Assembly (NCBI GenBank): GCA_017644045.1
Contig: JAEPMI010000002.1
Location: 639,024 to 703,023, forward strand
Direction of reading: 5' to 3'
Origin: Deltaproteobacteria bacterium
Lineage (GTDB): Bacteria > Myxococcota_A > Polyangia > Polyangiales > Houyiibacteriaceae
Length of the DNA: 64,000 bases
Under the pieces are notes generated by a model. The model made no database searches. It worked only from the letters and a program-made list of their open reading frames with translations, and was not told the origin of the DNA. A program made the translations under genes and the position numbers. Below, in pieces: positions 7,878 through 16,575 of the stretch. The first letter of the stretch is position 1. Each line of letters begins with the position of its first letter.

Positions 7878-9501
7878 CCTCGTCGTCGGCGTCGGACTCG
7901 TCGGACGGATCCTCGTCGTCCCTCTTGCGGCGGCCGATGAAGGCCATGAAGACGATCCCACCGAGGCCGACCCAGCCGGGCCAGTCGCCGACCCACTGGT
8001 AGAGCGTCGGCGAATCGAGGAGCGGGAGCTCGGCGGCGATCTCGTCGCGCTCGTTCACGCCGATGGTGTCGATGGTCCGGCCCACCGGGTCGACGAACGC
8101 GGTCACGCCGCTGTTGGTGGAGCGCACGAGGGCGCGGTGATGTTCGACCGCTCGGAACTTTGCGAGCGCGAGATGAATCCAAGGCTCGTGCGTGTCACCG
8201 AACCAGGCGTCGTTGGTGATGTTCACCAGCAGGTTGGGATCGCCCTCGCGGACGGCCTTGCGGGTGAACCCCGGCAACACGTCCTCGTAACAGATGAGCG
8301 TGGAGATCCGGATCGGCTCGCCCTCCTCTCGCTCGAGCACGAGCGGGCGGACGTGGTCCCCCGGGGTGAAGTGGCCGCTGTTGGGCGACCACTCGTAGAG
8401 GATCGGGAAGGTCTCGCCGAGGGGGAGGTACTCGCCGAACGCGAGCAGGTAGGTCTTGTCGTAGGTCGCGACGATCTCGCCGGTCCCGTCCGCGAGGTAG
8501 GCGGTGTTGTAGTGCCGCCGCTCGCCGTCGACCTCGCGACGCGCGAGGCCACCGAAGACCACCGGCGACTGGATGCCCGGGAGCACACGCTGGCGGAGGT
8601 TGGTCGATCCTTCGGGCAAGAAGAACGTGAACGCGGACTCCGGCCACACGAGCAGATCGAGCTCCTCGCGGGCCTCGAGTCGGCGGCTCTGCATCAGGTG
8701 GCGGCGGTGTCCCTCGAAGGGCTCTTCGCGCTTGGCGAAGATGCCCATGTTCACCTGGACCATGCCGACGTTGATCGTCTCGGCCTCGGCGACTCGGCCG
8801 TCGACCTCGGAGATCCGATAGGCGCCGTACCCGAGTGTGAAGAGCACCGCGGCGAGCACGGCGCCGAGCGTCTTCTTGGGCAGCGGCTCCTTGCGGACCG
8901 CGGCGCGAACACCCTCGTAGAGCGCCGCGTTGAACGCCATCGCGACCGCGCTGAGCAGCATCGGGCCTCCGAGGTCGGCGATCTGCAGGAAGAGCGGGAC
9001 CTCGTGGAAGCCGCTGGCGAGGAAGGCCGGGAAGAGGACCGGGTAGAGGAGCTCGAGCGTCAGGAGCGCCGGCACGGCGGAGAGCGTCACCGGGTACCCG
9101 CGGCGGCGCGCGCGCGAGTAGAGCCAGTAGATCAACATCTGCTGGCCGCCCTGGTAGGTCCAGAAGATCGACGCGAACGCGAGGCTCGGCGCTCCCGAGT
9201 AGCCGGAGAAGGTCTCGAGGAAGGTGTAGAGCCAGTAGTAGCCGCCGGCGTAGCCGACCGCGCCGTGGAAGAGGCCGAGGGCCAGGACGCGCTTGGTGCT
9301 CGCTTCGGGCAGCTCGCGATCGAGCACCCACATCATCGGCAGGAACGAGACCAGCGCGAAGGGCCAGAGGCTGAAGCCGGCGAAGCCGAGGCACTGGACG
9401 AAGCCGCCGAGGCCGCAGAGGAGCAGATGCCCCCACCGCACGGCGCGCGAGAACTTCGGGGCCGCCGGTTCGGCGGGCGGGGGGCTGTCGGATTCGGTCA
9501 T
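7864..9501 (-). CDS. lnt: Apolipoprotein N-acyltransferase
   Basis: Lnt adds the third acyl chain to the N-terminal Cys of lipoproteins in the inner membrane. That fits a genome with several predicted lipoproteins in this window alone. The 545-residue protein has an N-terminal block of about six to seven membrane segments and a periplasmic nitrilase-type domain. The Glu-Lys-Cys triad is visible: Glu in LLVWPESAF, Lys in TYDKTYLLAFGEYLP and Cys in LICYEDVLP. A last membrane segment near residue 500 is followed by a strongly acidic 20-residue tail with many Asp, Glu and Ser, which I do not recall as typical of Lnt. The ATG at 9501 is divergent to the M50 protease. Confidence 0.93.
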   Translation of the reverse strand: MTESDSPPPAEPAAPKFSRAVRWGHLLLCGLGGFVQCLGFAGFSLWPFALVSFLPMMWVLDRELPEASTKRVLALGLFHGAVGYAGGYYWLYTFLETFSGYSGAPSLAFASIFWTYQGGQQMLIYWLYSRARRRGYPVTLSAVPALLTLELLYPVLFPAFLASGFHEVPLFLQIADLGGPMLLSAVAMAFNAALYEGVRAAVRKEPLPKKTLGAVLAAVLFTLGYGAYRISEVDGRVAEAETINVGMVQVNMGIFAKREEPFEGHRRHLMQSRRLEAREELDLLVWPESAFTFFLPEGSTNLRQRVLPGIQSPVVFGGLARREVDGERRHYNTAYLADGTGEIVATYDKTYLLAFGEYLPLGETFPILYEWSPNSGHFTPGDHVRPLVLEREEGEPIRISTLICYEDVLPGFTRKAVREGDPNLLVNITNDAWFGDTHEPWIHLALAKFRAVEHHRALVRSTNSGVTAFVDPVGRTIDTIGVNERDEIAAELPLLDSPTLYQWVGDWPGWVGLGGIVFMAFIGRRKRDDEDPSDESDADDEVSDS

Positions 9502-9620
9502 GGGCGATCGAGGGGCCGCCCCCCTCGCGGAGGGCTTCTAGCAAAGGGCTCTTCCGGGCGCCAAGGCGCCGCTGGATTCAGCCGGTGCGCCAGCCGAGGA
9601 GAGGGTTATGGTGGGGCCTC

Positions 9621-10265
9621 ATGAACGGCCTCTTCGACACGGGCTACCTCAACGTCGGACGGATCGCGGGTGTTCCGATCCGGCTGCACTGGAGCATCCC
9701 GTTCGGCGCGTTCATCTTCGGCCACTTCCGCTTCGTTCCTGGGTTCTGGGTCGGATTCTTCCTGCTCGTCCTCATCCACGAGCTCGGGCACGCGTTCTTG
9801 GTGAAGCGCCGCCGGCTTCGGAACCGCGAGATTCGCGTCCATGGCTTCGGTGGTGTGAGCATCCACGAACGAGGCTCGGTCTACGACCAGGCCATCATCG
9901 CGTGGGGCGGTGTGCTCGCGCAGATCCTGGTGCTCTACGTGCCGACGAAGCTGGTGACGACCTTCGTCGACCTCCCGCCGGTCCCTTTCCTCGGAGAGCT
10001 GGTGAGCGCCTTCCTCTTCACGAACCTCCTGCTCGCGGCGTTCAACCTCATCCCCGTCGCGCCCTTCGACGGCGCGATGGCTTGGAAGCTCCCCCGGCTC
10101 TGGTGGCAGCGACGGAAGGACAGCGCTGGGCGAGCCAAGAAGAAGAAGACGGTGCGTCAGCGCCGGGCCGGCGAGCCGCCGCTGCGCGCCATCGATGGCG
10201 CGAAGGCCGAGGCGAGCGCCAAGGAGATCGCTCGCCGCGCGCTCGAAGACGCCCGGCGCCGTTGA
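9621..10265 (+). CDS. Site-2 protease-type zinc metalloprotease (M50)
   Basis: The 214-residue product is an intramembrane metalloprotease of the M50 family. The zinc motif HELGH is in a membrane helix (LVLIHELGHAF). The second ligand motif NLIPVAPFDG, carrying the Asp ligand, is in a later helix. The length and simple topology match the short bacterial group without PDZ or CBS domains. A basic Lys/Arg-rich cytoplasmic tail of about 60 residues follows. The ATG at 9621 was preferred to an upstream start at 9585 because the usual N-terminal phrase GRIAGVPIRLHWS then falls near residue 10. The substrate is unknown. Confidence 0.88.
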   Translation: MNGLFDTGYLNVGRIAGVPIRLHWSIPFGAFIFGHFRFVPGFWVGFFLLVLIHELGHAFLVKRRRLRNREIRVHGFGGVSIHERGSVYDQAIIAWGGVLAQILVLYVPTKLVTTFVDLPPVPFLGELVSAFLFTNLLLAAFNLIPVAPFDGAMAWKLPRLWWQRRKDSAGRAKKKKTVRQRRAGEPPLRAIDGAKAEASAKEIARRALEDARRR

Positions 10266-10295
10266 GCCGATGGGCCGCGCCGGTTATTGAGCCAC

Positions 10296-11237
10296 ATGCG
10301 CTCGCTCGCCCTCGCCGCCCTCACGCTGGCGCTCGCCTGTGACCCGACGGCCACCGCGGAGCCCGAGGACGAAACCCTCCCCTACGAGCCGTTCAACGGC
10401 GGCGTGCAGACCGGCGGTGAGGCGGAGGCCAACACCGAGAGCAGGGGCCGCGAAGACGACACCGCCTGCTCGGCGAACGCGCCCGAGGAGCGACTCTCCT
10501 GCCACTTCGCCACCCGCGCACGACGCGCGATGCCCGACGCCGACGTCAGCGTCATCGGCGCGGACCTGGTCCGCGTGGACGAGCAGGAGATCGCGATGGA
10601 CTCGCTCCGGGCGATCTGTGATCGCGACCCGGACTCCTGCGACCGGCGCATGGACGACTGGATCGCCGCGCTGGCGGAGGCGCGCGAAGCACAGAACACC
10701 CCTGCCCGCCCCGAGCAGCTTCGGCCGGTGCTCAAGCACGTGGACTTCGTCGCCTCCATGCGTCGGGGTGCCCCGGAGCTCGCGGACCTGACCCGGCGCT
10801 TCGTCGGCGACGTGCACGTGGTGCTGGTCGTGGACTTCCCTCGTGTCACCCGCGGCCTCGACCCGGACGATCTCGAGGCGCTCGAGATGACGGTCGAGGA
10901 AGCTCACACGCGAGCGATCGCCAACCTCCGCGAGCACAACGGCGATCTACCGGTGGAGCCGATGCCGAACGGTCTGAAGGCGCTCGGCCCGACCGATGGC
11001 TACGCGGCCGCGCGGCTGCTCTTGCACGACCGCTGGGCACCCGTCGCCGAAGCCACCGAAGGCGACCTCGTGGTCGCGCCGTGCAATCGCGACCTGGTGA
11101 TCATGGGGCCCCGAACGCCCGAGATGATCGAGGCGCTGCGCGAGGCGTCCATCCGTGCTTACCGCTACGTGGACCACCCGATCACCGAAGCCCTCTGGCG
11201 CTGGACGCCAGAGGGCTGGGTGGTGCTCGACGAATAG
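10296..11237 (+). CDS. DUF1444-like lipoprotein
   Basis: The 313-residue protein starts with a lipoprotein signal (LALAALTLALAC, Cys about 15). The body resembles the DUF1444 (YtpQ-like) family: a HVDFVAS segment, FVGDVHVVLVVDFP, a Thr/Leu-rich middle with EEAHTRAIANLREH, then APCNRDLVIMGP and a closing WRWTPEGW. DUF1444 proteins are usually cytoplasmic, so a lipidated form is unusual. The function of the family is unknown to me. It ends 12 bases from the convergent AgmX/TonB-like gene. The ATG at 10296 puts the lipobox at the usual distance. Confidence 0.65.
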   Translation: MRSLALAALTLALACDPTATAEPEDETLPYEPFNGGVQTGGEAEANTESRGREDDTACSANAPEERLSCHFATRARRAMPDADVSVIGADLVRVDEQEIAMDSLRAICDRDPDSCDRRMDDWIAALAEAREAQNTPARPEQLRPVLKHVDFVASMRRGAPELADLTRRFVGDVHVVLVVDFPRVTRGLDPDDLEALEMTVEEAHTRAIANLREHNGDLPVEPMPNGLKALGPTDGYAAARLLLHDRWAPVAEATEGDLVVAPCNRDLVIMGPRTPEMIEALREASIRAYRYVDHPITEALWRWTPEGWVVLDE

Positions 11238-11249
11238 GCGAGAGCCGAT

Positions 11250-12128
11250 TCAGAGCACGTACGGGTAGTCGATCACGAAGCGCTCGCGCTCGAAGCGGGG
11301 GAAGTGCGCGGTGCGAACGGCCCGGGCGACACAGCTGGCGACCGAAGTGCCGGCGTGCTCACCGCTCACGCTCGCGCTGCTGACGCGACCGGTGGACCCG
11401 TCGACGACCAGCCGCACCCGAGCGACGCCGGACTCGGCACACTCGCGGACCTCGCCTTCGAGGGCACGGAGCGTGGTCGAGACCTGCCGGCGGGTCGGCG
11501 TCGCGGGGAGGGTCTCGCGCATCGGATCGGCCGAGGTGCCGGCACCGATCGCGCGGTCGAGGAGCTCGTCGATGGACGAGTCGAGGGCGACCTCACCGTC
11601 GGCGCTGCCGGAGTCCCAGGTGTGCGAGGGCGCGGGGCGGCTCGGCTCCGGCGCGGGGGCTGGAGCGCGAGTGCGCGCTCGGGGACGCGGGGTCACGGCC
11701 GCGACGACGGGCTCGGGTTCCGGTGTCACGAGCTCCGGCTCTGGAGTGAGCGCGACCGGAGCGGCCGGCTCGGCGACGGGAGCGAAGCCGCCGGTGCTGA
11801 TCTCGTGCTTGGCGACCGACGCGATGGGCTCGCTCGGAGCCGAACGAGGGGTCGCCGCAGCGAAGACCATCGCCGAGAGCGCGAGGACGGTCATCGACGC
11901 GCCCCAGGCGATGAGGGACAGCGACGCGCGCGGGCGGGTGTCGCGCTCGGCGACGAGCGGCGGCGCGATGGCCACGAGGGGCCGGGTCTCGCCGGCAGCC
12001 TCGGCGACCTTCTGCTCCTCGAGCAGGGCGGGCAGATCCAGGATGCCGGAGTCCTCCGTGGCCAGGGGCGCCACGTCGAACGCGGGATCGAGGTCGATGT
12101 CGATCGAGAGTTCGTCGTTCTTGGTCAT
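11250..12128 (-). CDS. AgmX/PglI C-terminal (TonB-like) domain membrane protein
   Basis: The 292-residue protein has an acidic cytoplasmic N-terminus, one membrane segment near residues 75-95 (LSLIAWGASMTVLALSAMVF), a Pro/Glu/Ala-rich periplasmic linker, and a C-terminal domain of about 95 residues. That domain carries the pattern seen in myxobacterial AgmX/GltJ proteins and TonB-type transducers: conserved Cys in VRECAES and SCVARAV, with VRLVVDGSTGRV between. Known relatives link the inner membrane to the envelope in motility or transport complexes. The partner here is unknown. The start at 12128 is preferred to the in-frame ATG at 12143 because AAGGAGGA lies just upstream of it. Confidence 0.75.
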   Translation of the reverse strand: MTKNDELSIDIDLDPAFDVAPLATEDSGILDLPALLEEQKVAEAAGETRPLVAIAPPLVAERDTRPRASLSLIAWGASMTVLALSAMVFAAATPRSAPSEPIASVAKHEISTGGFAPVAEPAAPVALTPEPELVTPEPEPVVAAVTPRPRARTRAPAPAPEPSRPAPSHTWDSGSADGEVALDSSIDELLDRAIGAGTSADPMRETLPATPTRRQVSTTLRALEGEVRECAESGVARVRLVVDGSTGRVSSASVSGEHAGTSVASCVARAVRTAHFPRFERERFVIDYPYVL

Positions 12129-12227
12129 GGGGTCCTCCTTCATGGGTCATCCGGTCCGACGCGCCGGATGTTGAGGACCTCTGAAGAAGCGACGGAAAAC
12201 GGAGAAAAGCCTAGTAATTCCAGGCGC

Positions 12228-13061
12228 TCAGCTCTCGAGACGGTCGGCGTGGGAGTACACGTTCATGCCCTGCGATCGGACGAATCCAGCGAGCACGATG
12301 CCCACCCGCTCGGCCAGATCGACGGCGAGCGTGGTCGGCCCGGAGACGGCGGCGACGGCGCCGATGCCGGCGACGGCCGCCTTCTGGACGATCTCGAAGC
12401 TCACGCGACCGGAGACGGTGAGGATGGCGGCCTCCGGGAGGCGGCTCTCACGAAGGAGCCGGCCGACGACCTTGTCGACCGCGTTGTGCCGGCCGACGTC
12501 TTCGGCGAGCGCGAGCACCGAGCCATCGGCGCGCAATGCCGCCGCGGCGTGGACCGAACCGGTCCGGGCGAAGCTCGGCTGCTCGGCCGCGAGCGCGCTC
12601 GGCGCCGCGGCGAGCACGGACGCGGAGAGCGGCGGCGTCGGCACCCGCTCGGGCAGACGGGCGAGGAGGTCGTCGATCGACGCGCGCCCGCACACACCAC
12701 ACGACGCGGTCACCAGGGTCCCGCGCCGAGTCGCACCGGTGCGGTCCGGGTCGAACGCGAACCCGGGTCCCGGGGTCACCTCGACCACGTTCCCGTAGCC
12801 TTCGTCTTCGGGGCTGCCGCAATGGGCGATGGTGCCGACCTGGTCGGCGGCGCTCACGATGCCCTCGGCGAGCAGGAACCCGAGAACCAGCGCCGGGTCG
12901 TCGCCCGGGGAACGCATCGTGGTCGCGAGGGGCTCGCCCGAAAGCCGGATCTCGAGCGGGGCTTCGACGGCGAGCTCGTCCAGCTCGGGTGCAGAGACGG
13001 CGACTCCTCGGGCGTCGTGCCGACGGCGCTCTCGACGCTCGATGCCCCGTTCGACCGTCAT
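12228..13061 (-). CDS. fdhD: Formate dehydrogenase accessory sulfurtransferase
   Basis: FdhD transfers sulfur from a cysteine desulfurase to the molybdenum or tungsten cofactor of formate dehydrogenase. The 277-residue length is normal. The conserved cysteine motif is CGVCG near residue 128, and further family motifs are present: EDVGRHNAVDK, SGRVSFEIVQK and a closing GFVRSQGMNVYSH. No formate dehydrogenase or cofactor gene is nearby in the window. The start at 13061 is chosen because upstream in-frame codons overlap the divergent gene beginning at 13243. The ribosome-binding site is weak. Confidence 0.9.
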   Translation of the reverse strand: MTVERGIERRERRRHDARGVAVSAPELDELAVEAPLEIRLSGEPLATTMRSPGDDPALVLGFLLAEGIVSAADQVGTIAHCGSPEDEGYGNVVEVTPGPGFAFDPDRTGATRRGTLVTASCGVCGRASIDDLLARLPERVPTPPLSASVLAAAPSALAAEQPSFARTGSVHAAAALRADGSVLALAEDVGRHNAVDKVVGRLLRESRLPEAAILTVSGRVSFEIVQKAAVAGIGAVAAVSGPTTLAVDLAERVGIVLAGFVRSQGMNVYSHADRLES

Positions 13062-13242
13062 CGGGGACGGAACGCTCGAGCCGGGGCGCTTCTCGTCGAT
13101 CGGGGTTTTCCCAGTGTCGCTCGGCACTTGGCCATCATCGGGCCTGCCATGGGGCACAGCAAGCCGACGGGTTCGGAACTTCCGTGCTCGCGGGTTGTCG
13201 GACGCGCGTGTCGAAGGACGCGCGGTGGTGCAGACTGGAAGG

Positions 13243-14787
13243 GTGAGCAGGGCGAACGAAGCGCCCGGCGACGAGCCGGACTCGGGGGATCTCCCTCGGG
13301 ATCCGGTGATCCTGCAGGCGCTCCGCGCGACCGCTCGCCGGAAGCTGCGGGCTGGCGGCGTCCTGTTCGCGGTTGCGCTCACCGGCACCATCGTCGCCGG
13401 CGCGTACTGGGCCGAGATCGGGCGGCTCTGGCGCGGCGAGACCGACCGCACCGGCGCGCCGATCTACGAAGCCCAGCACGAAGCCGAGCCCGCGCAGGAC
13501 ATCGACTGGCGACGGGTGCATGCGACCCTCATCCCGCGCTGGCTCATCGCTCGCGGGCACTCGCACCGCTCGCACTCGACGCACGGCATCGCCGACTTCG
13601 ATCGAGCGGCGCACGCGCACCGAGCCTTCACCGAGCTCCGCTTCGCCATTCGCTCGGACCCGAACCTGGTGTCGCTCGTCGACGAGCTGGAAGAGCGAGG
13701 CGAGGACCCGGTCGCGAACGCCGAACGGATCGACTACCTGCTCTGGGCCTGGAACGCCTACCTCGATCGGCACGACATCCCCTGGCGCCTCGAGGCCAAC
13801 CTTCACCTGAGCCGCGAGGGCGAAGCGACCTTCGTGACGCGCAGCTACGAGGTGCTCGGCGACCTCCGCGACGACGCCGGTCGCCGGCTGCGGCTTCTGC
13901 GACGCGCCGACCTCACGAACGTCGACGAGGGCTTCCTCGGTCACTCGCCCGGCCGCGACGAAGGCGCGCTCGTGATCCTCGACGAGACCCTGCGCTTCGC
14001 GGTGCGGCACGTCTGGCCGATGCTCAACCCCGGTCTCGACGCCTACCTCCCCACGGAGCAGCGCGCGGTCGCCGGCCCCGTCCGCTCGCGGCTGCGGCTG
14101 GAATCCGCCGAGCGCGAGCGGCTGCGGGAGACCGCCGTGGACCAGCTCGCGCTCGTGGAGGTGGCCGCCTCGATCCACGCGCGGGCAGAGTGTGGCTCCC
14201 GCTTCCGCGTGTGGGGCCTTCCGTGGAACGGGCTCGCGCCGCCCGACCAGAACGCGCTGATCAGCGCGCTCGATCGAAGCCGCGGTCGCGAGTGCCCGGA
14301 GGTCACGCTCGGGGAGGCAGCGCGCATGATCGGCGCGAGCGAACGCCTGGGTCAGACTCCCGCCCTCGCGGATGCGGTCGAGAGCCTCGGCACCTGGGTC
14401 GCACGCGCGGTCGCGATTCACGAGCTGCGTCACGTCGCCGACGGCGGCGCCGCGGTCGAGTGCCCCGGCTGTCCCGAGAGCATGGAAGGCCAGACGCGGG
14501 CGGAGCTCTCCGCGTACCTGGCGACCTTCGCGACCGACGAGGTCGCCCACGTCGCGGTGCTCCAGGCCTGCGCGATGCAGCCCGAGGCACACGCGGGCTC
14601 GCTCGAGCCCCATGCGCTGGCGCTCGGGTTCGCGCTCCCACGGCTGCTTCCCGATGGCTGCGACGGGGCGATCCCCGAGGATCTCGCCGACCGTGCGCTG
14701 CACCTCGAACGCGCGCTCTTCGGGGAGCGCGACCGCGTGCGGATCCCGGAGAGCTTCCCCGATCGGATCCCGCTGCTCGCCCGCTGA
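13243..14787 (+). CDS. Membrane-anchored protein with HExxH motif
   Basis: The 514-residue product has one N-terminal membrane segment (about residues 35-57) and a large extracytoplasmic region. Near residue 390 it contains AIHELRHVADGG, an HExxH zinc-protease motif. ELSAYLATFATDE follows about 30 residues later and could supply a third ligand (Glu). Between them is a CPGCPES segment. I do not recognise a named family. A membrane-tethered metallopeptidase is inferred from the motif alone. The GTG at 13243 follows GGAAGG. It is divergent to fdhD, with the promoter region between them. Confidence 0.6.
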   Translation: MSRANEAPGDEPDSGDLPRDPVILQALRATARRKLRAGGVLFAVALTGTIVAGAYWAEIGRLWRGETDRTGAPIYEAQHEAEPAQDIDWRRVHATLIPRWLIARGHSHRSHSTHGIADFDRAAHAHRAFTELRFAIRSDPNLVSLVDELEERGEDPVANAERIDYLLWAWNAYLDRHDIPWRLEANLHLSREGEATFVTRSYEVLGDLRDDAGRRLRLLRRADLTNVDEGFLGHSPGRDEGALVILDETLRFAVRHVWPMLNPGLDAYLPTEQRAVAGPVRSRLRLESAERERLRETAVDQLALVEVAASIHARAECGSRFRVWGLPWNGLAPPDQNALISALDRSRGRECPEVTLGEAARMIGASERLGQTPALADAVESLGTWVARAVAIHELRHVADGGAAVECPGCPESMEGQTRAELSAYLATFATDEVAHVAVLQACAMQPEAHAGSLEPHALALGFALPRLLPDGCDGAIPEDLADRALHLERALFGERDRVRIPESFPDRIPLLAR

Positions 14788-14814
14788 AGCAGTGCCCGCT
14801 CGACTCAGTGAGCT

Positions 14815-14985
14815 CTTGTTCTCGCACAGAGACACGAAGAGCACGAAGGTTCACGAAGAGAAGTGGGTCGAGACGTAGACGCAGGGCTGTCGGCCCTTCG
14901 TTTCGCAAGCGCGAGCAGCAACACCGACTCGAATTTCATTCCTTCGTGCAACTCCGTGCTCTTGGTGCCTTTGTGCGAGGACAAG
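14815..14985. repeat. Imperfect 44-bp inverted repeat of CACGAAG type
   Basis: The arm at 14815-14858 matches the inverse of 14942-14985 at 37 of 44 positions by eye. Each arm carries short near-repeats of the form CACGAAG at 9-10 base spacing. The 83-base centre contains no gene. Similar arms made of ACACGAAGAGCACGAAG-like words are scattered in intergenic regions of many environmental bacterial genomes, as far as I recall. The element fills the gap between the HExxH gene and the convergent Sel1-repeat gene and would form a long hairpin in RNA on either strand. Confidence 0.7.
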
Positions 14986-15016
14986 GACCCAGTGCGGACG
15001 ATGGCAGTCGGAGGGC

Positions 15017-16501
15017 TCAGCGGGTGAGGTCGAGCTCGTCCAGTGACCGGATGCGGCTCGCCATCTGGCCCATCGCCACTTCGAGCTCGCGGGCCTTCGC
15101 GTACGCGTCGCTCGCGCCGTCGGGATCGAAGTCCGTCCCCTCGCCGAGCCGTCGCGCTTCGCCGAGCTGGACGCAGGCCCAACCGTCGCCCGCAGAACAG
15201 CCGCGCTCCCACAGGGGCACCGCGCGGGCGGGTCGCTCGGCCATCTGCTCGTAATCGCCGACCACGCCACACGCGGCGTCGCTCACGTCGCACACGGCAC
15301 CAGCAAGCTCGATGGCACGGTCCAGGTCGCGCGGTGCGTAGCGACCGATGGCGAAGTGCTCGGCCACCGTGAGGCACGACTCGCCGTCGCCTGCGTCACA
15401 CGCCCGCTGTGCGGCCACGTGCGGCGCAGCCTCGATGGGCCCCTCGAGCCGCTCGGTGGGACGGCGAGGCGCGGCGGCGAGCGGCATCTCGCCAGCGCTG
15501 ACGGTGATGCGCCACTCGGCCACGTCGGCTTCGGGCACCGCGTAGACGGCGACTCCGTCCTCGGGGCAGATCGTGTCCCGGCCACGGACGATCGCCGTTC
15601 CGAGCTCGAGTCGGCCGGGCCGAGGAATGGCGAAGCGCCGTAGCTGCGACACCTCGGTCGACAGCCGATCGAAGCGCACGCGAACGCACGGGACGTTGCC
15701 ATCGATCGGGAGGTCGGCCGGGTCGATGACGAGCAGCGGCCGATGCGGCTCGGTTCCGGGGCTGACGATCGGGGCCTGCGCGCCCTGGCCGACGCCAGCG
15801 ACGGAGACCAGCGCCGGCAGGTAGCCCTCGTCCGGTGCGTCGAACGTCCCCGCCAGGTGAGCGGCCCAGCGCGTGGTGTCCGAGAGCGGCAGCGCCAGAG
15901 CCCGCTCGGGGCCGACGTCGTGCTGGAAGAGAATCTCGCCGTCGGGTGAGCGCTCGGCGAGGCGAGCCTCCGCGGCCGCCCGCTCCCGCTCGAACCAGAT
16001 CGCGCGCCACGCGGCGTCGTCCGAGTAGCCACGCACCTGCTGGCTCCAATGCTCGCCCTCTGGCACCTCGCCCGCGAGGACCCAGTAGTGGATGGGGCCC
16101 GATGCGGTCTCCTCTTCGTCGAGCACGGCGCGCAACGTGAGCGTGGTCGCGCCTTCGCCGACGCACCACCCGAGATCGCCACCGCGATACATCCCGCCGT
16201 GCACGAGCATGTCGCCATCGGCCCTCCGGAGCGACAACGTCTCGAAGCCGCGGCTGATCTCGGCAGCGACCAGGACTCGAACGCACGCCATGGAGGGAAC
16301 CTCGAAGGAGACCTCCATCACCCGATCGGAGCCGGCAGCCTCCGCCCCGCGCGTGATCTCGGTGAAGTCCTGTGGGACGACCGTCCGCTCCGCCTCGAGC
16401 GCAGCCTCGGCCTCGTCGGCAGGCAACGGTCGCCACCACTTCACCGCCGAGATCAAGCCGATGAAGAGGAAGAAGCCGAGCATCGCGCCCCCGATGGCCA
16501 T
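15017..16501 (-). CDS. Membrane-anchored protein with C-terminal Sel1-like repeats
   Basis: The 494-residue product begins with a membrane segment (GAMLGFFLFIGLISAVKWW). It has a middle region of beta-rich modules with several Cys, then about 120 residues of Sel1-like repeats (CDAGDGESCLTVAEHFAIG, CSAGDGWACVQLGEARRLG). Sel1 repeats usually mediate protein contacts. The periplasmic side is likely for the bulk. I chose the ATG at 16501, preceded by GGGGG. A GTG at 16558 is also in frame but would leave only 17 bases to the divergent DUF1517 gene. Function unknown. Confidence 0.65.
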   Translation of the reverse strand: MAIGGAMLGFFLFIGLISAVKWWRPLPADEAEAALEAERTVVPQDFTEITRGAEAAGSDRVMEVSFEVPSMACVRVLVAAEISRGFETLSLRRADGDMLVHGGMYRGGDLGWCVGEGATTLTLRAVLDEEETASGPIHYWVLAGEVPEGEHWSQQVRGYSDDAAWRAIWFERERAAAEARLAERSPDGEILFQHDVGPERALALPLSDTTRWAAHLAGTFDAPDEGYLPALVSVAGVGQGAQAPIVSPGTEPHRPLLVIDPADLPIDGNVPCVRVRFDRLSTEVSQLRRFAIPRPGRLELGTAIVRGRDTICPEDGVAVYAVPEADVAEWRITVSAGEMPLAAAPRRPTERLEGPIEAAPHVAAQRACDAGDGESCLTVAEHFAIGRYAPRDLDRAIELAGAVCDVSDAACGVVGDYEQMAERPARAVPLWERGCSAGDGWACVQLGEARRLGEGTDFDPDGASDAYAKARELEVAMGQMASRIRSLDELDLTR

Positions 16502-16575
16502 CCCCCGAGCGGTCACCCTGCGAGGATGCCCGAGCGAGCCGCCCAGGACCAGGGTCACTCTGGTACCGTCACGCC

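Noticed and set aside
11304-15254. 1316-codon plus-strand open frame
   Set aside because: It crosses antisense to the TonB-like and fdhD genes and out of frame through the HExxH gene, all with family motifs. The product is Arg/Gly/Ala low-complexity text.
16502-16558. Longer start (GTG 16558) for the Sel1-repeat protein
   Set aside because: It would leave 17 bases between divergent starts and put extra residues before the membrane segment. The ATG at 16501 has a better context.
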